Origin: Crotophaga sulcirostris
Lineage: Eukaryota > Chordata > Aves > Cuculiformes > Crotophagidae
Assembly: GCA_013397455.1 (NCBI GenBank)
Contig: VYZB01000530.1
Span: 494,022 to 558,021, forward strand
Direction of reading: 5' to 3'
DNA: 64,000 bases
Shown: positions 13,901 to 27,200 of the stretch, piece by piece
How the letters are laid out: each line of letters opens with the position of its first letter
Numbering within the stretch: position 1 is the stretch's first letter
The notes under the pieces: model-generated
Databases searched by the model: none
What the model was told of the DNA's origin: nothing
The model's input: only the letters and a program-made list of their open reading frames with translations
Translations under genes and position numbers: made by a program

Positions 13901-14693
13901 TAAATATCACATGTGTTTTTGTTATTCTCTATAATATCCACTTTTTTTTATAAAGAGAAATATTTTTTGATGGTACAAGTTAAAAATGTTTTTAAAACAT
14001 GGGTTGTCTTTCTGTGCAATAAGTATATAATCTGTATTACTAGCAGAATAATAAGTAAACCCAACTCTCTTTTCAATATAAGAATCTTAAATTGTGTAAA
14101 ACTAATTTTGATTACAACTGTAGCTAGAACTGTTTCAAGACTAACATTCAACGAAATCTTCAGACACAATCTGTAATAACAGCAACTACTGCATATCAAG
14201 TGTTTTGCATTAGGACTGTACTGTGAGAAGGGAAAAGAAAATCTCCAAGGGGAAGAAGCTGAAGCTAGGTAATTTCAGACCTGAAATTAAGTGAAATGTA
14301 TGTAACAGTGATAGCAGTTAATCATGTGAACAGTTTAGGAGGGATCCGGGAAGTACAGGGTGCACTCTTTTTATCTCTTCCCTTGTGTCCACTCCCTCTG
14401 TGCCCCCAATTTGCTGGAGTTAATGAAAAGTATGAGCTTGACATGGGAATTACTGGGAAAAACTCTCAAAAACCTGGCCACAACATACGCTATAATATAT
14501 AATTGCAACATACTCCTATGTTTTTAAAACACATGAAACAGTCAGCTGGAAATGTGATTAGAATATAAACATTATCAGATTATCATGAGATTGAGAAATA
14601 AATAATGCAATGAACAAATTATTTAATAACATAATAATAGACAATATCAAATTATTGGAAAATTGAGAAATAATGAATTAAAAATAATCTAAA
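10960..14693. other. Unassigned AT-rich non-coding DNA
   Basis: Apart from the pyrimidine microsatellite at 13171-13231 I see no gene or dated repeat. Near 14590 and 14661 the phrase ATTGAGAAATAA occurs twice in a very A/T-rich stretch just upstream of the next CR1. This is probably simple local duplication. Confidence 0.6.
13171..13231. repeat. (CT)n/(CA)n compound microsatellite
   Basis: An interrupted CT-dinucleotide tract with several TTTC interruptions passes into a short CA run (TCACACACACA). It is likely polymorphic in length. The purine strand could form triplex-type structure, but nothing in the sequence shows a function. Confidence 0.93.
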
Positions 14694-15105
14694 CACAAGT
14701 CTTACAAGGAGCAGCTGAAGGAACTAGGGTTGTTTAGCATGGAGAAGAGGAGGCCGAGGGGAAATGTTATTGCTCTCTATAACTACCTGATAGGAGATTG
14801 TAGTGAGGTGCATGTTGGTCTTCTCTCCCAGGTAACAAGTGATAGGATGAGAGGAAATGGCCTCAAGTTATGCCAGGTGAGGTTTAGACTGCATATTAGG
14901 AAAAAATACTTTACTGAAAGAGTGGTCAAGTACTGGAACAGGCTACCCAGAGAAACAGTAGACTCACCGTCCCTGGAGGTGTTCAAAATATATGTAGAAA
15001 TGTCCCTTCAGGACATAGTTTAGTAGACATGATAGTGTTAGGTTGATGGTTGGGCTTGAAGATCTTAGAAGCCTTTTCCAACCTTAATGATTCTATGATT
15101 CTATG
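14694..15105 (+). mobile_element. CR1 retrotransposon 3' end, 5'-truncated
   Basis: This plus-strand CR1 begins abruptly at CACAAGTCTTACAAGG inside ORF2 and continues to the ORF2 stop near 15023. The 3' UTR with CTTTTCCAACCTTAATG follows, and the copy ends in the intact tail ATTCTATGATTCTATG. Its tail and open frame are less decayed than those of the copies at 28.1 and 35.2 kb, so it is a later insertion. No convincing target duplication is seen, which is normal for CR1. Confidence 0.96.
14730..15023 (+). pseudogene. CR1 ORF2 C-terminal remnant
   Basis: This is 97 open codons with [38 protein letters not shown] and [10 protein letters not shown], the CR1 ORF2 C-terminal region, ending at its natural stop. 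It is collinear with the 10542-10871 remnant, and the two are about equally open. It is a truncated retroelement tail with no independent start. Confidence 0.9.
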
Positions 15106-18100
15106 AAATCTTGCTTTAAGTTTACTTTTACAGACTAATTCTATCTGACATTGCACATATTTGTTATTTATTACATGTGAACCAAACAAAATCTCAACAA
15201 GAATAAATTACTGAAATTTGTAACTCATTTTGTTGGAAATTGCTCAACACTCAGTAGTTGTCAAAAGACAAGGTAAATGTAAATAGCATTAATAAAACCA
15301 CTCAAAACAAAATAGAAATTAAATATGTTGTACATGTGCTCTAGGATGTAATTTATTTTGTTCAACTTTTGCTACAAAAAAAACCAGTTCAAAAGTAAAT
15401 ACAACAAATCCTCTCATCCAAAAATATTCAAGTGATACAATTTTAGAGATGCCAATGTTTCTCCATTGCTTAAAACAGAGGTCAGATGACAAGCTGTAAT
15501 TAAACACCTAGGTCATAAACAAACACACCATCTTGCCTAGGAAAGATTAATTCTAACTCTTGAAAACTGCATGTGGTTTTAATCTTCCTCTAGAGTTTCA
15601 AAAATATTTCCATATAAGAAATACTTCCTCCTTATTTGAAAAGAGACTGTTGAGACAGGACATCACTGTCTCATGTGTGGGTAAGAAAGCAAAAGGGGAT
15701 ATCATTGTCCACAGTTTCAATGCCACAGAAACTTGGCCATATGAACCAGTGAAATTATTTGACAACAGGCACAACTCAGATGAAAGAATGACACAAAATG
15801 TTTTGTTGAATTGAAAAAGGGATTAGTTTGGTATATGGGGAAAAGTCCATCAGCAGCTATTAAAAATGAGTCGTGTGCCTAACCTGCAGCTTAGAAGTTC
15901 TTAATCCTCGTGGTTGCTAGAAACTGATAGGATATAAAAAGAAAATTGCTTTATAATATTTTCAATTTTCCCTTAATCTTTCTGTAAGATTTTTCTGGTT
16001 ACTACTATTACTGACTAGCTATCAGGCGAGACAAACCTGTGGTCTGACCCTGCAGAGCTGCTCCTACACTCTCAGATTGCAGAACTACCTTCCTTTTCTG
16101 AACAGAGAATGACCGAAGAAAGCCTACTGGTATCAACCAGAAAACTTTTAGATAAATAATAAGAAATGATTGTATTATTTGTGTTAACTGATAATCTTTG
16201 TGTTCGCACTGCAACATTACCATTATTTATGCTGTAACTTTGATTTTGAAATCTGGATATTTAAATTTATTTTTAGTATCATTCCTATCACAGAACAGTT
16301 TATGTTATTTACAGTTCAAATTTATTGGACTTAACTTTACTCCTATTTTATTCCCCCCGATATGATACAAATCAGTGTAGGAAATTTGGTGTTGAAAATC
16401 AGAATCTAACGTCTGCATTTCTAAGCAGCTGGGGAACTTACATAAGGTGAAAAATTGTCCTCTTCAGTTTTCATTTTGAATCTCTGGCACAGAAACTCGA
16501 TTGATTTTTCCCATGTGACCCAAGATTCCACATGCTGAACAAGTACAAAATATCCAAGAGATCATGGTATGTGTCCAAGGGGACGGTTCCATTTTTAATG
16601 TTACAATACTTTAATTTTGCCAATTGGTAAAGTCCAAGAAAGAACTACTGTGTTGCCTGCACCCTTTGTGCCCTCCTCTGAGATCTAGTGAGGGGCTGGG
16701 GAAGAAGGTGGATTTGAGTATGCTTCATTTGGATTTCAAGTTGGGTTTTTCTTTAAAAAGAAATGGGCTATTTCTAAGAGGTTAGAAAAGCAGCAGTATT
16801 TTAAATCAAACTGCTTGCTTTCCTCAAGCCTTTTACCTTGGTGAAAGAAAAAAAAAACGATAGACATAATTTTGCTGCTTTTCATTGTACTTCGCTTTTT
16901 AGCAACATAATCTTGAGGCAAATACACAGAGAATATTCCTTTCCTCACAGAAAAACAGCATTTATGTCTGAATCAACTCAGAAGTCACAGTGATTCCCTA
17001 CTGATTTTTTAATAGAGAAGGGAACTGAAATCACTCCTCATGAATAAAAAAAGATAATAGAAGAAGTATTTACTTTCCAGAAAAAAACAAGTAGATGGTT
17101 TGCAGGTCTTTCTGTTTGTAATGGTTTGCCTCTGTTATATATCCTAAAGCTCAAGTGGCACCAAATCTCATAATAGATCAGCAGACATGATGCCAAAATT
17201 GTATACACTCAATTCTTTCAACTTTTTCTGAACTTACACTCCTGCCTTTGAAATCCCAAACTGGTCGTCTGCCAGCCTCAGCTGGAGCAGGCTCTGCTGA
17301 TTCCAAGCTATCCTGTGTCAAGTATGAAAAATCTGATTGTGCAGCAGGTGCCAATGAGGAACTAAAAGCCAGAGTGTGCTTGTCCAAAGGTAAAGCAGTG
17401 CCTGGAGAAGATTCAGAGCACAAAGAGCAGTTCTGTCCAGGCAGTTTTCTGCATTTTATGTGCAGCTGGGAGAGCTGCAGATGCAGTCACAGGCATAATT
17501 GCTTAAATGTCTTTATTTCTACTTGTCAACTACTATTTTATTTATTTTTTATTTGTTCCTCAGCTTCTTTCAGGTAGAAAATTTTAACCACTTTTACTAG
17601 AATTGGTTTTGCATTAATCATACTGAGGAAATATATAGCTGTTACAGGTGTTCTGCTCAGGTTTGCTCAGATGTTGTCCCTGCACTAACAGTCTATTGCC
17701 AGCAGGCATTTTCCTTCATTTTATTCCAGGGTTGCACCTTAGATGAAACATTATTCATGGCATCTGTTTTACTGTGGGATTTTGTTTTGTATTCCTGTCA
17801 AGGGGGCATTAGAGAATAGTAGGGTTTACCAGGAATTTTCAAAAATCAGCTATTGTCTTCATTTCGTATTGGTAACTGAATACAAAATGAATATAAAAAA
17901 TAAACAAAATATGGACAAGAAAGTACACAGCATGATGTATGTAAAGATATACTGGACAAAGTTTTAGAAAATACAGCATAGTGTACCCTGGGGAATGTTT
18001 CGGTGCTAGCAGAGGAATGGCCTAGAACATTTATTAGATTTTATCCAGCCCTAGCATCTATGACTCAGAAAGGCTTATTGCTCTTTAAAACTTACCGCCT

Positions 18101-19688
18101 GGCTAGTCCTAGCAGTGCTTATACTGTACTGCTACCAAGACAATTCTTGGTAATGCTTTCTACCCGCGATGGGCACAGCCCAGAGCTGTGGGGTGCTTTC
18201 ACAGACTACCCTTGGCAAAATGGCCTGGGTAGCAACCCTTTTTCATGTATTAACATTATGAGTTAACATGTATAGGAATGTTGGAATGATACACTCAAAA
18301 TGTTCTGGATGGCATTTGACCAAAATCAATAACGCTAAATAGGAAGATGATGATAATCATCAAATGGATTAAGCAGTTACCAGGAGACTACCAAGACAAA
18401 TTGAAACAAAGGAGTAAGCTTGAAAAGTGGCATGAAAAGTGTGAAGATCTGTAATGGAGGGGGGAATAAATGGTGTGGGGATGTAGGCAGCAGGAGAAAG
18501 CGAGTGCACGTGACTCTGTGTGTGTGTATGTGTGTGTACATGTACTAGAACCACAAGGGATTAGTGTGAAAAAAATATGAACGTGTTCAAAAATATGAAT
18601 GTGACTATTAACATTTGTGATGCATATTTTGGGTTTATCTCTTATGTTACTGATACTGATCCAGAATCTGTAGTTCACTGATTGCCGGTTAATTGTGTGT
18701 CATTTATAAACCAATAAAGCACTTTGATCTTGGTTTGGTTTAAACTATAGAAGTAGAATGTGGGGCTTTTCATCCCTGAAGCAAGGACTGTAAACAGAAG
18801 CATGTGATATTTCCCTGAAATGCTGAACCTGTGTTGATGAGTAGATTAGATAAGACCTGTTCAACACATCAGACTGTGGCTGGTTTTGACTCTGTCCAGT
18901 CACTCTGAATTTATTCCAAGAAGCTGGAAGTTTACTTCAGCAGAATCTGACAAATGCACTCTGTTCTTTTATGGATAATGTTAAAATTAAGCACTTTCAC
19001 AGAAAAAAAATCTGTCAGCAGTTTGCTGTCTAGTTCCATGCTCAGGCCTTGTTTACTTGGCTCAATTAAGACGACATCCTGACCTCAATTAATACTATGC
19101 TCTGAAGCAGTACTGCTTGTTAAACCACTGTTTTTTTCTAATTTATGCTTTCATTTTGTAGTGATTTTCAAATAATATTGCTTAATGCTTTAATGAATCT
19201 CTTTCCTTGCCGGCTATACAAAACATTCATTTAAATATACATCAGTTGTATAGCATTTTCACCATGGTTGCGTTCTTAATGCATTTATTGTTACATACTG
19301 TTAACCAAAATACATGATTACAAGATAATGCTAGCATCCAATCTCAACATTCCAACCAAAACCGTTACTGTATCTTACGTTTATTCCCCAGTTAACCAAA
19401 GCCTCTTGTGCATAAAACTCTGTGCCAAAACCTATACGTCAGTAGTGCACTTATACTAAGCAAACTATTGAGGCCTACATTTTTTCTGCCTACATTTCTG
19501 CAAAGTTAAATACTCAGTAACATTAATAAAACTCACCCTTTTCTGTGTTGTCTCATTCTAGTGATAAGGATATCATTGGATCCTTATCAAAACAACCTTT
19601 TTTTTCAGTAGAATGTTGTATATATTCAGTATATAATCCTGCATTAAGAAACATAAATTACAAATTCAAATCACCTAACTAGCTCTGC
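15106..19688. other. Unassigned non-coding DNA
   Basis: A TG-rich microsatellite lies at 18516-18540. An open frame of about 109 codons at 17248-17577 begins at a TTG and matches no family I know. No exon, promoter or repeat family could be supported elsewhere in this stretch. Confidence 0.55.
18516..18540. repeat. (TG)n microsatellite
   Basis: A short interrupted TG-dinucleotide run (TGTGTGTGTATGTGTGTGTA). Confidence 0.9.
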
Positions 19689-20133
19689 TGATTTTGACTA
19701 GGATAGAGTTAATTTTCTTCATAGTAGTTAGTATGCAGCTACATTTTAGATTTGTGCTGGAAACAGTGTGGATAACACAGGGATGTTTTGGTTACTGCTG
19801 AGCAGTGTTTACCCAGAGTCAAGGCCTTTTCTGCCTCTCTCAGCACCCCGCCAGTGAGTAGGCTGGGACTGCACAAGAAGCTGGGGGGACACTCAGCTGG
19901 GACAGCTGACCCCAACTGACCAAAGGGATATTCCATACCATATGATAACATGCTCAGCAAATAAAAGCTCAGGGAAGAAGAAGGAAGGAGGGGACATTCA
20001 GAGTTATGGTGCTTGTCTTCCCAAGTAACCATTATGCATGATGGAGCCTACATGATGGAGTTCACTTCATTGGGAGGGGAGTAAATGAGAGACTAGGTGG
20101 GGCTTAGTTGCTGGCTAAGGTTAAACTACGACA
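19689..20133 (+). mobile_element. Solo LTR of an ERVL-type endogenous retrovirus, internally deleted
   Basis: The segment opens near GATAGAGTTAATTTTCTTC and contains GACCCCAACTGACCAAAGGG, ATTCCATACCATATGA and TCTTCCCAAGTAACC. It closes with GGGGCTTAGTTGCTGGCTAA and AAACTACGACA. These are landmarks of an LTR that, from memory, is widespread in Neoaves. The TATA-like AAATAAAAG sits near 19959, so the LTR points along the plus strand. The part after GATGGAGCC that should hold the poly(A) signal and R/U5 sequence is missing, giving about 445 bp. CpG sites seen in better copies are mostly TG or CA here, which points to age. No internal viral genes adjoin, so it is a recombined solo LTR. The outer boundaries are approximate and no target duplication was found. 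Confidence 0.85.
19959..19967 (+). promoter_or_regulatory. Decayed TATA-like box of the ERVL-type LTR
   Basis: AAATAAAAG lies between TGCTCAGC and CTCAGGGAAGAAG, at the place where less decayed copies of this LTR carry a TATAAA box. It is probably inactive. Confidence 0.5.
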
Positions 20134-20389
20134 CTGACAAGAACTTATTTAGCATTTAACAGTATAACAATGTTAGTGTAGGTGCAATCTAGACTTCTGT
20201 AAGTGTGTGCACACCCACAGGCCACAATAAACCTCTTATCTGGTTTGATTTTATTCACTTCCAATGAAGGACTGTGTATATTTTTGCATATTCACTTCCA
20301 TACTTTAAAACTTCACCCAATATTTAACCTAACTAATTTTTGCAGAAATATGTGTTGTTCACTTCCAGGATCCATTTTATGACACATCT

Positions 20390-21250
20390 TTCACATGGAA
20401 GAGTTAAGATCACTCCTCAGTCTTTCTTTTAACAGAATTTTTAAAAGAAATTTTAAAAGCAGTTCAATTTTTTCAACTCATCTTGTAATTTCTTATCATA
20501 GTTTTTACTATCTTCTGAATTCTTTCAAAATTGTCTGTATCTTTCTCCAAGTGCATTTCTCACAAAATCATACATAACACTTGTATAACTATCAATCCAG
20601 AACCGTATATCCTGAATATCTGACTCTTGCTAAGACATTCTAGAATGTTTCCTTTCATTTTTTCCAGGAGTATTACATTTTTGGGTCAGACTGCAATATC
20701 CAAATCCACTTTTCCAGTATTGTTGCTTAATCAGTTTGTCTTGATTTTCAAACTCATCTTCTCTTAATACAGAATATTTCACCTCTTTGTCTTGAATCTC
20801 GTTTCCCTCAAGTTGTCCCTTCAGTTTATGAAGACTATTTTCAATTCTCATCCATCTCCCCAAACAGTTATTCTAGGTTTGATTTATCAGTAAAATGTTT
20901 TATATTCTTTACTGCATCACCTGATCCATTAATGAAAATATCAAATAAATTCAGACCCAAAACCAGACTCCTGCAAAGTTTCAACTGAAATGTCTTTGAG
21001 GTGGGCGGTAAATAAGTGACACATCCTCTAGAAGCAGAGTTTTGCACCAAACTATATGTTCATATGATGCAGAACATACTTGCCCAGTTAATTTTTGAAA
21101 ATGTCACCTGGAATTGTGTTGCAAACTTTGCTAAAAGAGAGACTATCTCACATTTAATACTTCATCTGACAGATCAGTTAATCTATGAAGGCAATGTATT
21201 TAATACCCTTTCTCCACATGGTTCCTCCAATACTCTGTTAATCTGTAGTC
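20390..21250 (-). mobile_element. Ancient CR1-type retrotransposon relic
   Basis: The minus strand is collinear with an old CR1 of the turtle/crocodile type, although heavily decayed. Near 21090-21150 the plus strand shows the antisense of the segment just upstream of the palm (GAAAATGTCACCTGGAATTG, GCAAACTTTGCTAAAAGAGA). At 20868-21050 the minus strand encodes LVLGLNLFDIFINGSGDA, the GPILFNIFIND block. At 20400-20560 the antisense C-terminal block reappears (CTCCTCAGTCTTTCTTTTAA, AAAATTGTCTGTATCTTTCT). The middle part, 20580-20860, matches poorly. There is no intact frame. It lies about 250 bp downstream of the ERVL-type LTR and is clearly much older. Confidence 0.75.
20868..21050 (-). pseudogene. 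Reverse transcriptase palm fragment of the ancient CR1
   Basis: About 60 codons include the run LVLGLNLFDIFING, which corresponds to the LGPILFNIFIND stretch of CR1 reverse transcriptases. It is followed by HFTDKSNL, at the place of the catalytic FADDTKL box. The first catalytic Asp therefore appears as Thr and the second is kept. The fragment has no start and is not functional. Confidence 0.7.
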
Positions 21251-24200
21251 TATATTTCTTCTTCTATAACTGGTCCAAGACACACAGAGCACCTCAGAAT
21301 TCATTGGGATACAAGGGAAGCAGAAGAATTAAACAGGGTGAGCTAAAGCACACCTTTTTATGTGCTCTGTTCAAGTGTGGTCTGAAATAAAGCATAACAG
21401 TTCTCAATTCTCTGCTATCCAGCCTGTGTCCTGATTACTAAGACAGAGACTCTCACTCCTACAAACTCCCTCTGAACCTATTGGTACTTTAATTCTGCTC
21501 TGAATGTTGACTGACTTCAAAGAAAGATTTAGTAACAATGCAGTCTAATCTTGGAGTAGGGAGAGAATGATACATGCTTGAAGGTCAGTATTACGGGTTT
21601 TAATCACTCCAGACAGAGGCAGAAGTTAAATTCAGGGCCTTTTTTTTCCTACCTTTTTCTTTAATTGCAAAGTGAGATCTAAAAGTGAGGTGGCAGTTCT
21701 TCGATCTACGTTTAGAAGGAAGGCAGCAGTAGCAATCTGATCTGAGAAAACCATCTGAACTGAATCTTTTTGGTAATAAAGGTGGATAACTCAAAAATCC
21801 TGAATCCCCACAGTGACTGAAACTGAGCTGATCAGTGCCGTTAAGACTGGCACATTTCTGTGAAAACTGAAGGCAGATTGTTAGAAACCTACAGAACTAA
21901 TGCGAAAAAAAAAATTAATACATAGCACTTTAGGCAAAGCTGCTTTTGGAAGGTAACCAAGATGAACCTTTTTTGGAATTTATTACTAAGTTTTGCTTAT
22001 TTCTGTTTAAGACCTCCTTTAGCACCTAAAACCCTTTACTGAGCTTGCCTGAAATTATGGAGGCTAACATACAAAGCAAAAATATAAATGATCTTATGTG
22101 GTCTTCCATTTAAATGAATGGAAATGGCGGTTAGTTATTACATGGGAAACTCCTGCCATTGAGCCCAGGCCTGGCAGTCCAGCAAGATCAAGAGAAGTCT
22201 CCTAGAAATGGATGGTAAGTTTGCACCATCCATTAATACCTCTTAAATTCAATGACAGAGCTCTTAAGGAGCAGCAGACTCAAGGCATGATGCAAGCGTG
22301 TGTTATTTCTTTTGAACTATTTTTATTCATAAATCATATTAAGATTTGATTCATGCTGAAAAACCAGATAATTATTTAATGCATGAAGTTCATAATCATC
22401 TATATCTACTCTGCTTCAGCAGTTACATTAATCAGAGAATAACTGTTGTGCAGCAGCTCAAATGATTTAGTAAACTGCATAAGTAGGAGTTTATTTTTCT
22501 TTTCTCACCTAAATACTAGAGAACAATTACTGTTTAGTACATGAACAGAGACATGCAGCAGGCAACACAACCTTAAAAACTTTGAGAATTACTTCTAATC
22601 AGCTTTTCCTTAATTCTGCCCGCTGTGTGGAAAACTCTAGTATGTTTGTAGAATGATTGAGTTAATTTGCTAAATCATAACCTACCTCTTAAAAGGAGGG
22701 AATGGTCACAATCAAGGAAACAAATTTAAAAAATATGGAAAATGAAAGTAAATGCAACATACATGACTGATTGCAATCATTAGATCAGATCATTATAATA
22801 TATTGTTAGTTATATGTTCTCAAATTACCAAAACACATTTTCTCTGCTCCTGGTGTTTCACTGTACTGTGAAGTTTAAATATCCTAACTGCATAAACATT
22901 TCAAATACTAAAGTTATGCTCGTGGTTCCCCACTGCATTGCACCTGGCACACTGATGAGATCCTCATAGTCATAAAATCAAGAACAAAATCTGGGATGGG
23001 AAAACTCAAAATGTCGAGCTTTTGCAACAAAGAGGTGATATTGTTCATAATCTGAAGGTAAGCATAATCAGCTTTCATCAAATATTCTCTAAAAGGCACA
23101 GGTTTACTAGTTCTTTAAACCAGGCACAATTGGTTAATCAATGTTGTTCCACATCATTAAAACATCATTGTCTACTGTTAAACCTTTCCCTTAAATTGTA
23201 CTTATGTGATGGTAGTATAATTATTTAGATGCCCATGACAGGAAAAACTACAATACTCTGTGGAACTTTTCAAGTGTCTTAAACTCACACTAAGTACACA
23301 AGCTTACAAAGTTTTGGTCTAATTTCACTAGTCTTCATTTGTGTGCAATGCCAGAATAGTTTGAAAATGTGGAGTTCCCATCTCCTCCTGGGTTTTGGGA
23401 AATACTCTTTGCAGCCATGGATAGAATTCTGCTGACATGAGACAGCTGACAGGGAAAAACTAGTTTTCGCATATTGCCCCCATCAACTATTTAGCAGAAC
23501 CATAATACAGTTACCCATGCAGTCACATATTAGCTAAACTTGTTCAAATCATCCTTTAAGACACTACAGACTAACTATACCCTTTGTTTGTGTCTGCTTA
23601 CTTTTCCAATCAGTCAGTAAAAGCACAACAATATGAGGAATGATTCAGATTATCTTCTTACAGTTCCAATTACTGGTATTAAACACCAGTTTCAAATGCC
23701 CAGCTCCCATAGGAGCGTCACAGCACATGAACTGGACATTTAGGGTCCCTTCATTACCAGTGATGACCTAGGCACTTCTGGAAAGGCAGGCAGAAAGTTT
23801 GACTGTTTAACACTTCAATACTTCTCTGGAGCTTAAGATGTTCAGGCATCCCATAACAGTAATCAAACATTGGTCAAGTCTACAGTGTAGATGTCTATAT
23901 CAGAGTTAATCACAGAAGCCACTTTTACAATTAAAGAAGTGAAAATAGCACGAATGGTGTGACTCACCCATGGTGATGTGGCCTTTTTTTCCCCCACCAC
24001 CTGCAAAGTATCTTGAGTATCATTTAGATGCAGTCATCTGAACTTAGGTTCTTCAGAAGCTGGTATGAAACACACTGTATATTTCCTTCTCAAGCTGAGA
24101 CCTCTGCTCTGTAGATCAATAACACAATGGGCAGGGTCTTTTATTTTTTAAGAGATGAGGACAAACAATGCTTTGTAGCCTCATGATTAGCATGGTTTGC

Positions 24201-27200
24201 ATTGGCTGTTAAATCCCGGGCAGGAGCTGTAGCCACCAGGCTGTAGGCTTTGGCAAACACGCCTTTTCTCCTCCTGTGGAAGCTGCCCAGTTTGATAGTC
24301 AGGAGTGCAAGAAATGTAAACCTAAAGGGAAGGATGATTTAGTCTACTGATTGGGCACTCAAGAGCAAAGAGCAAGAAACATGAACTTAATCTACTGATT
24401 ATGTACTCATCAGGGAGAAATCTTAGAGTTTGGTGCCTCCTGTCTTGATTATTGATATTTTAATATTATTTTCTAAATAAAAACATTTAAACAGTTCAGG
24501 AAGTAACATATAGCAAATGCCTATAATTGTTGTATAGGTCTCAGCTCACTTCTACACAGCTTGTGGCTTAGCTGAATGAGTTCCACTGTTCATTATGTGA
24601 AGTTTTTATAGCAATCATACTGCAGCAACACAAACTTCGAAAAATACCCTTGTGATTTTTTACAAGTTCAGCCAGATTTTTTCAAGGCATTGAGTATTTA
24701 TTGTCTCTCCGAAATATATTCAAATTCACTTAACATAGCCAATTATGAGCTGCCTGAGGGGTTTACATAAATGCTTCATTGACCATTCTGAAGTTAGTCC
24801 CATTAAACATGAATGAGTCCAAGCTGGACTTGCTATGTTTCTATTCTAGTTTCTGAACTTTCCCAGTGGGCACTTAAAAAAGTATGTAGCTGTTATACTT
24901 TAAAAGTGTCTTTCTTTGTGCGGGTTTATTTCATTCTTTTTCCATTTTTTTTTTTAAAGATAGAGTGAAAACAAACAAAGAACAGAGCCCAACCAGTACT
25001 TACACTTCTATTTCGTTAGAGTAAAAAATCTATTCAAGGAAAAGACAAAAAAGACAAAATGCCTTTGATAGCCACTAGAAGTATGGTACAAATAAAGAAT
25101 GCCAGCAAAAAGCAATCCTCCAAGAACCTGAAAAGCATCTTGAAGCAAAGAAAAAAAATGTTCCAGCTCAACTCTTCATTAAAAAATGTCTATTGCAATT
25201 TAAGCATTAGTCAGTTACATCCACAAATCTCGTGTGATTTCTTCCACTTTTCAGCATGAGAAAGAAGTAAGATTCCAGTACATTACAGCAAGGAGTGCGT
25301 ACTTGTATCGACTTCTAGACAACTATGGACTAAGGCAAAGGAAGGAAATTAAATCTCTACATAAGAGCTTTCATGAATCAAAAGATGACTGCTTTAAGTA
25401 AAACCTGATTCTTAAGGAATATTTGGACAAAGTACAAGCTTCACTGTCCTACAGAAAGTACAAGAATTTAATGTTCCTCCTGTACCTGCTTTAACTTACT
25501 ATAAATCACGGGGATTTTACCCACTGTTATTTTACTACATTAACAAATGACAACTGGCATCAAGTATCTAGGTTTTTTAAATGAGATTCAATAGTAATAG
25601 ATATAAATGCAAAAGCCACTTGGAAAATGAAAAGCCAAGCCCTCTAACAGGGAAAAAATTACAAAACAAAGAAGAAAAATGTTAGCTATTGGTTTCTCAT
25701 TCTCATTTCTCTTGTCCTTTTATTAAGGGGCTTGAATACAGGTGTTCTTTATCTGAAAAATATCCTTACATTCCTATGATATATATACTTCTCCTCAAAA
25801 TTATTTTGTTTTAAATGCCTATTTTAGTATTAATTAAGCCAAAAACCTTAAAGTGGAATGCACACAAGGACTAATTCTGCTGCAAATCAGTAGCTCAGAA
25901 TTACAGATAATTTAATAATATCACACCTATATGAGAGAAAAGGAATTGTATTACAAATTATATATTCTTTCTTTCTCAGTGTTGTAGCTGCCACATTTTT
26001 TATCTCTCTGTCACCATTTAATAAGCTGTCTCAAAAAATCCTAATAGACTTTGGCATTGAGCCATATTTCATACATGCTTAATTGAAGATCTTGGCCTAA
26101 TCATTTGCTATGCCATGCATATGCATTTCAAGTAAAGTAAAAGTAACTGGGGCTGTTATTAACTACAGAACAAATGCAAATGGATTACATAATGTATTTC
26201 TGTAATGCATGTATTTTGAGCCAATAAAATGACCTTTGAAAATTACTGAGATGTGTGAAAATACCATTTACTGTAATAAGAGTCAGCAAAAGAAGGTGAA
26301 CTGTAGGTGAGGCTTAACACTTCTTATACTTTCAAAATCTAAGCAACATTTAAAGACTGTGCTGTGAATATTTAATCACCTTTAGGAAATAAATGCAGTA
26401 CACATGCATCATGCAAAAGTGTTAAGATTTGTTGACTTCACACTTAATCTATCATGACTTTTCATTTTAACACTTTCTTACTAATACTACATTCATTTCT
26501 AATCAGAAATATATATAAGGTATTAGAAGCGATTTGTGAAATTATAATTTATTAACACTACTAGAATACAAGCAGGGCTTTTGACAAGGTACAACATTTA
26601 AAAAGTAAAAAGTCACTGACTCGAATATCTTAGTGTTTAGAGAGTATTGTGAAATGCAATGACATATTCGGAGGTCATTTTTTAATAGAGGTTCCACTAA
26701 ACTGTAAAATTAAAATTAAAATTTCCCTTAAGCTATAGATTCAGGATGTTGTTAAAGATAACATGCCCTCTTGTCAAACTTTGCTCTTCTTTTCAGAACC
26801 TGATGAATGTTCTGAGGATGAAGTCTTAGCGGCTGAGGTTTTCTATAAGTGTAGTTGTTAATTGGGTCATTGATGAAATCTATTACCCAAGTATTTTTTT
26901 ATTTCCACAAATGCTTAAAAGAATAAAATAGAAGACATTCTTCCAATCTCTTCAAAATAATGATGAAATCCTGTGAAGTACGTGTTAATTAAGAATTCTA
27001 TTGGGTTTTTTTAATTGTTATAACTATATAATCCACTAAATGAAGGATAAGGCCAATGGTTCAAATAAACCTTTAAATAATACCAGGATAAAAGTATTCA
27101 GCCAATCATGTCCAATCTTAACAGGTTGTTGGAAGCTGAGAAGCATAGGAGGCAGGATTAAAATGAAAGTCCATAAAGCACAGAAATATCATAATTTGAG

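Noticed and set aside
10542..15023. The two about-100-codon homologous frames as a host gene family
   Set aside because: Both are CR1 ORF2 C-termini followed by the CR1 3' UTR and tail, so their similarity comes from the retrotransposon.
17248..17577. 109-codon plus-strand frame as a processed gene
   Set aside because: It starts at TTG, has no known homologue, and its C-terminus is derived from a T-rich tract.
22207..22234. 9-bp hairpin overlapping a strong splice-donor-like GGTAAGT
   Set aside because: No open exon precedes it. Short stems and donor-like heptamers are expected by chance in 64 kb.
24180..24240. tRNA-like or tRNA-SINE remnant (GTTAAATCCCGGGC resembling a B box)
   Set aside because: Only a B-box-like phrase is present. 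No matching A box at the right spacing and no cloverleaf could be drawn.
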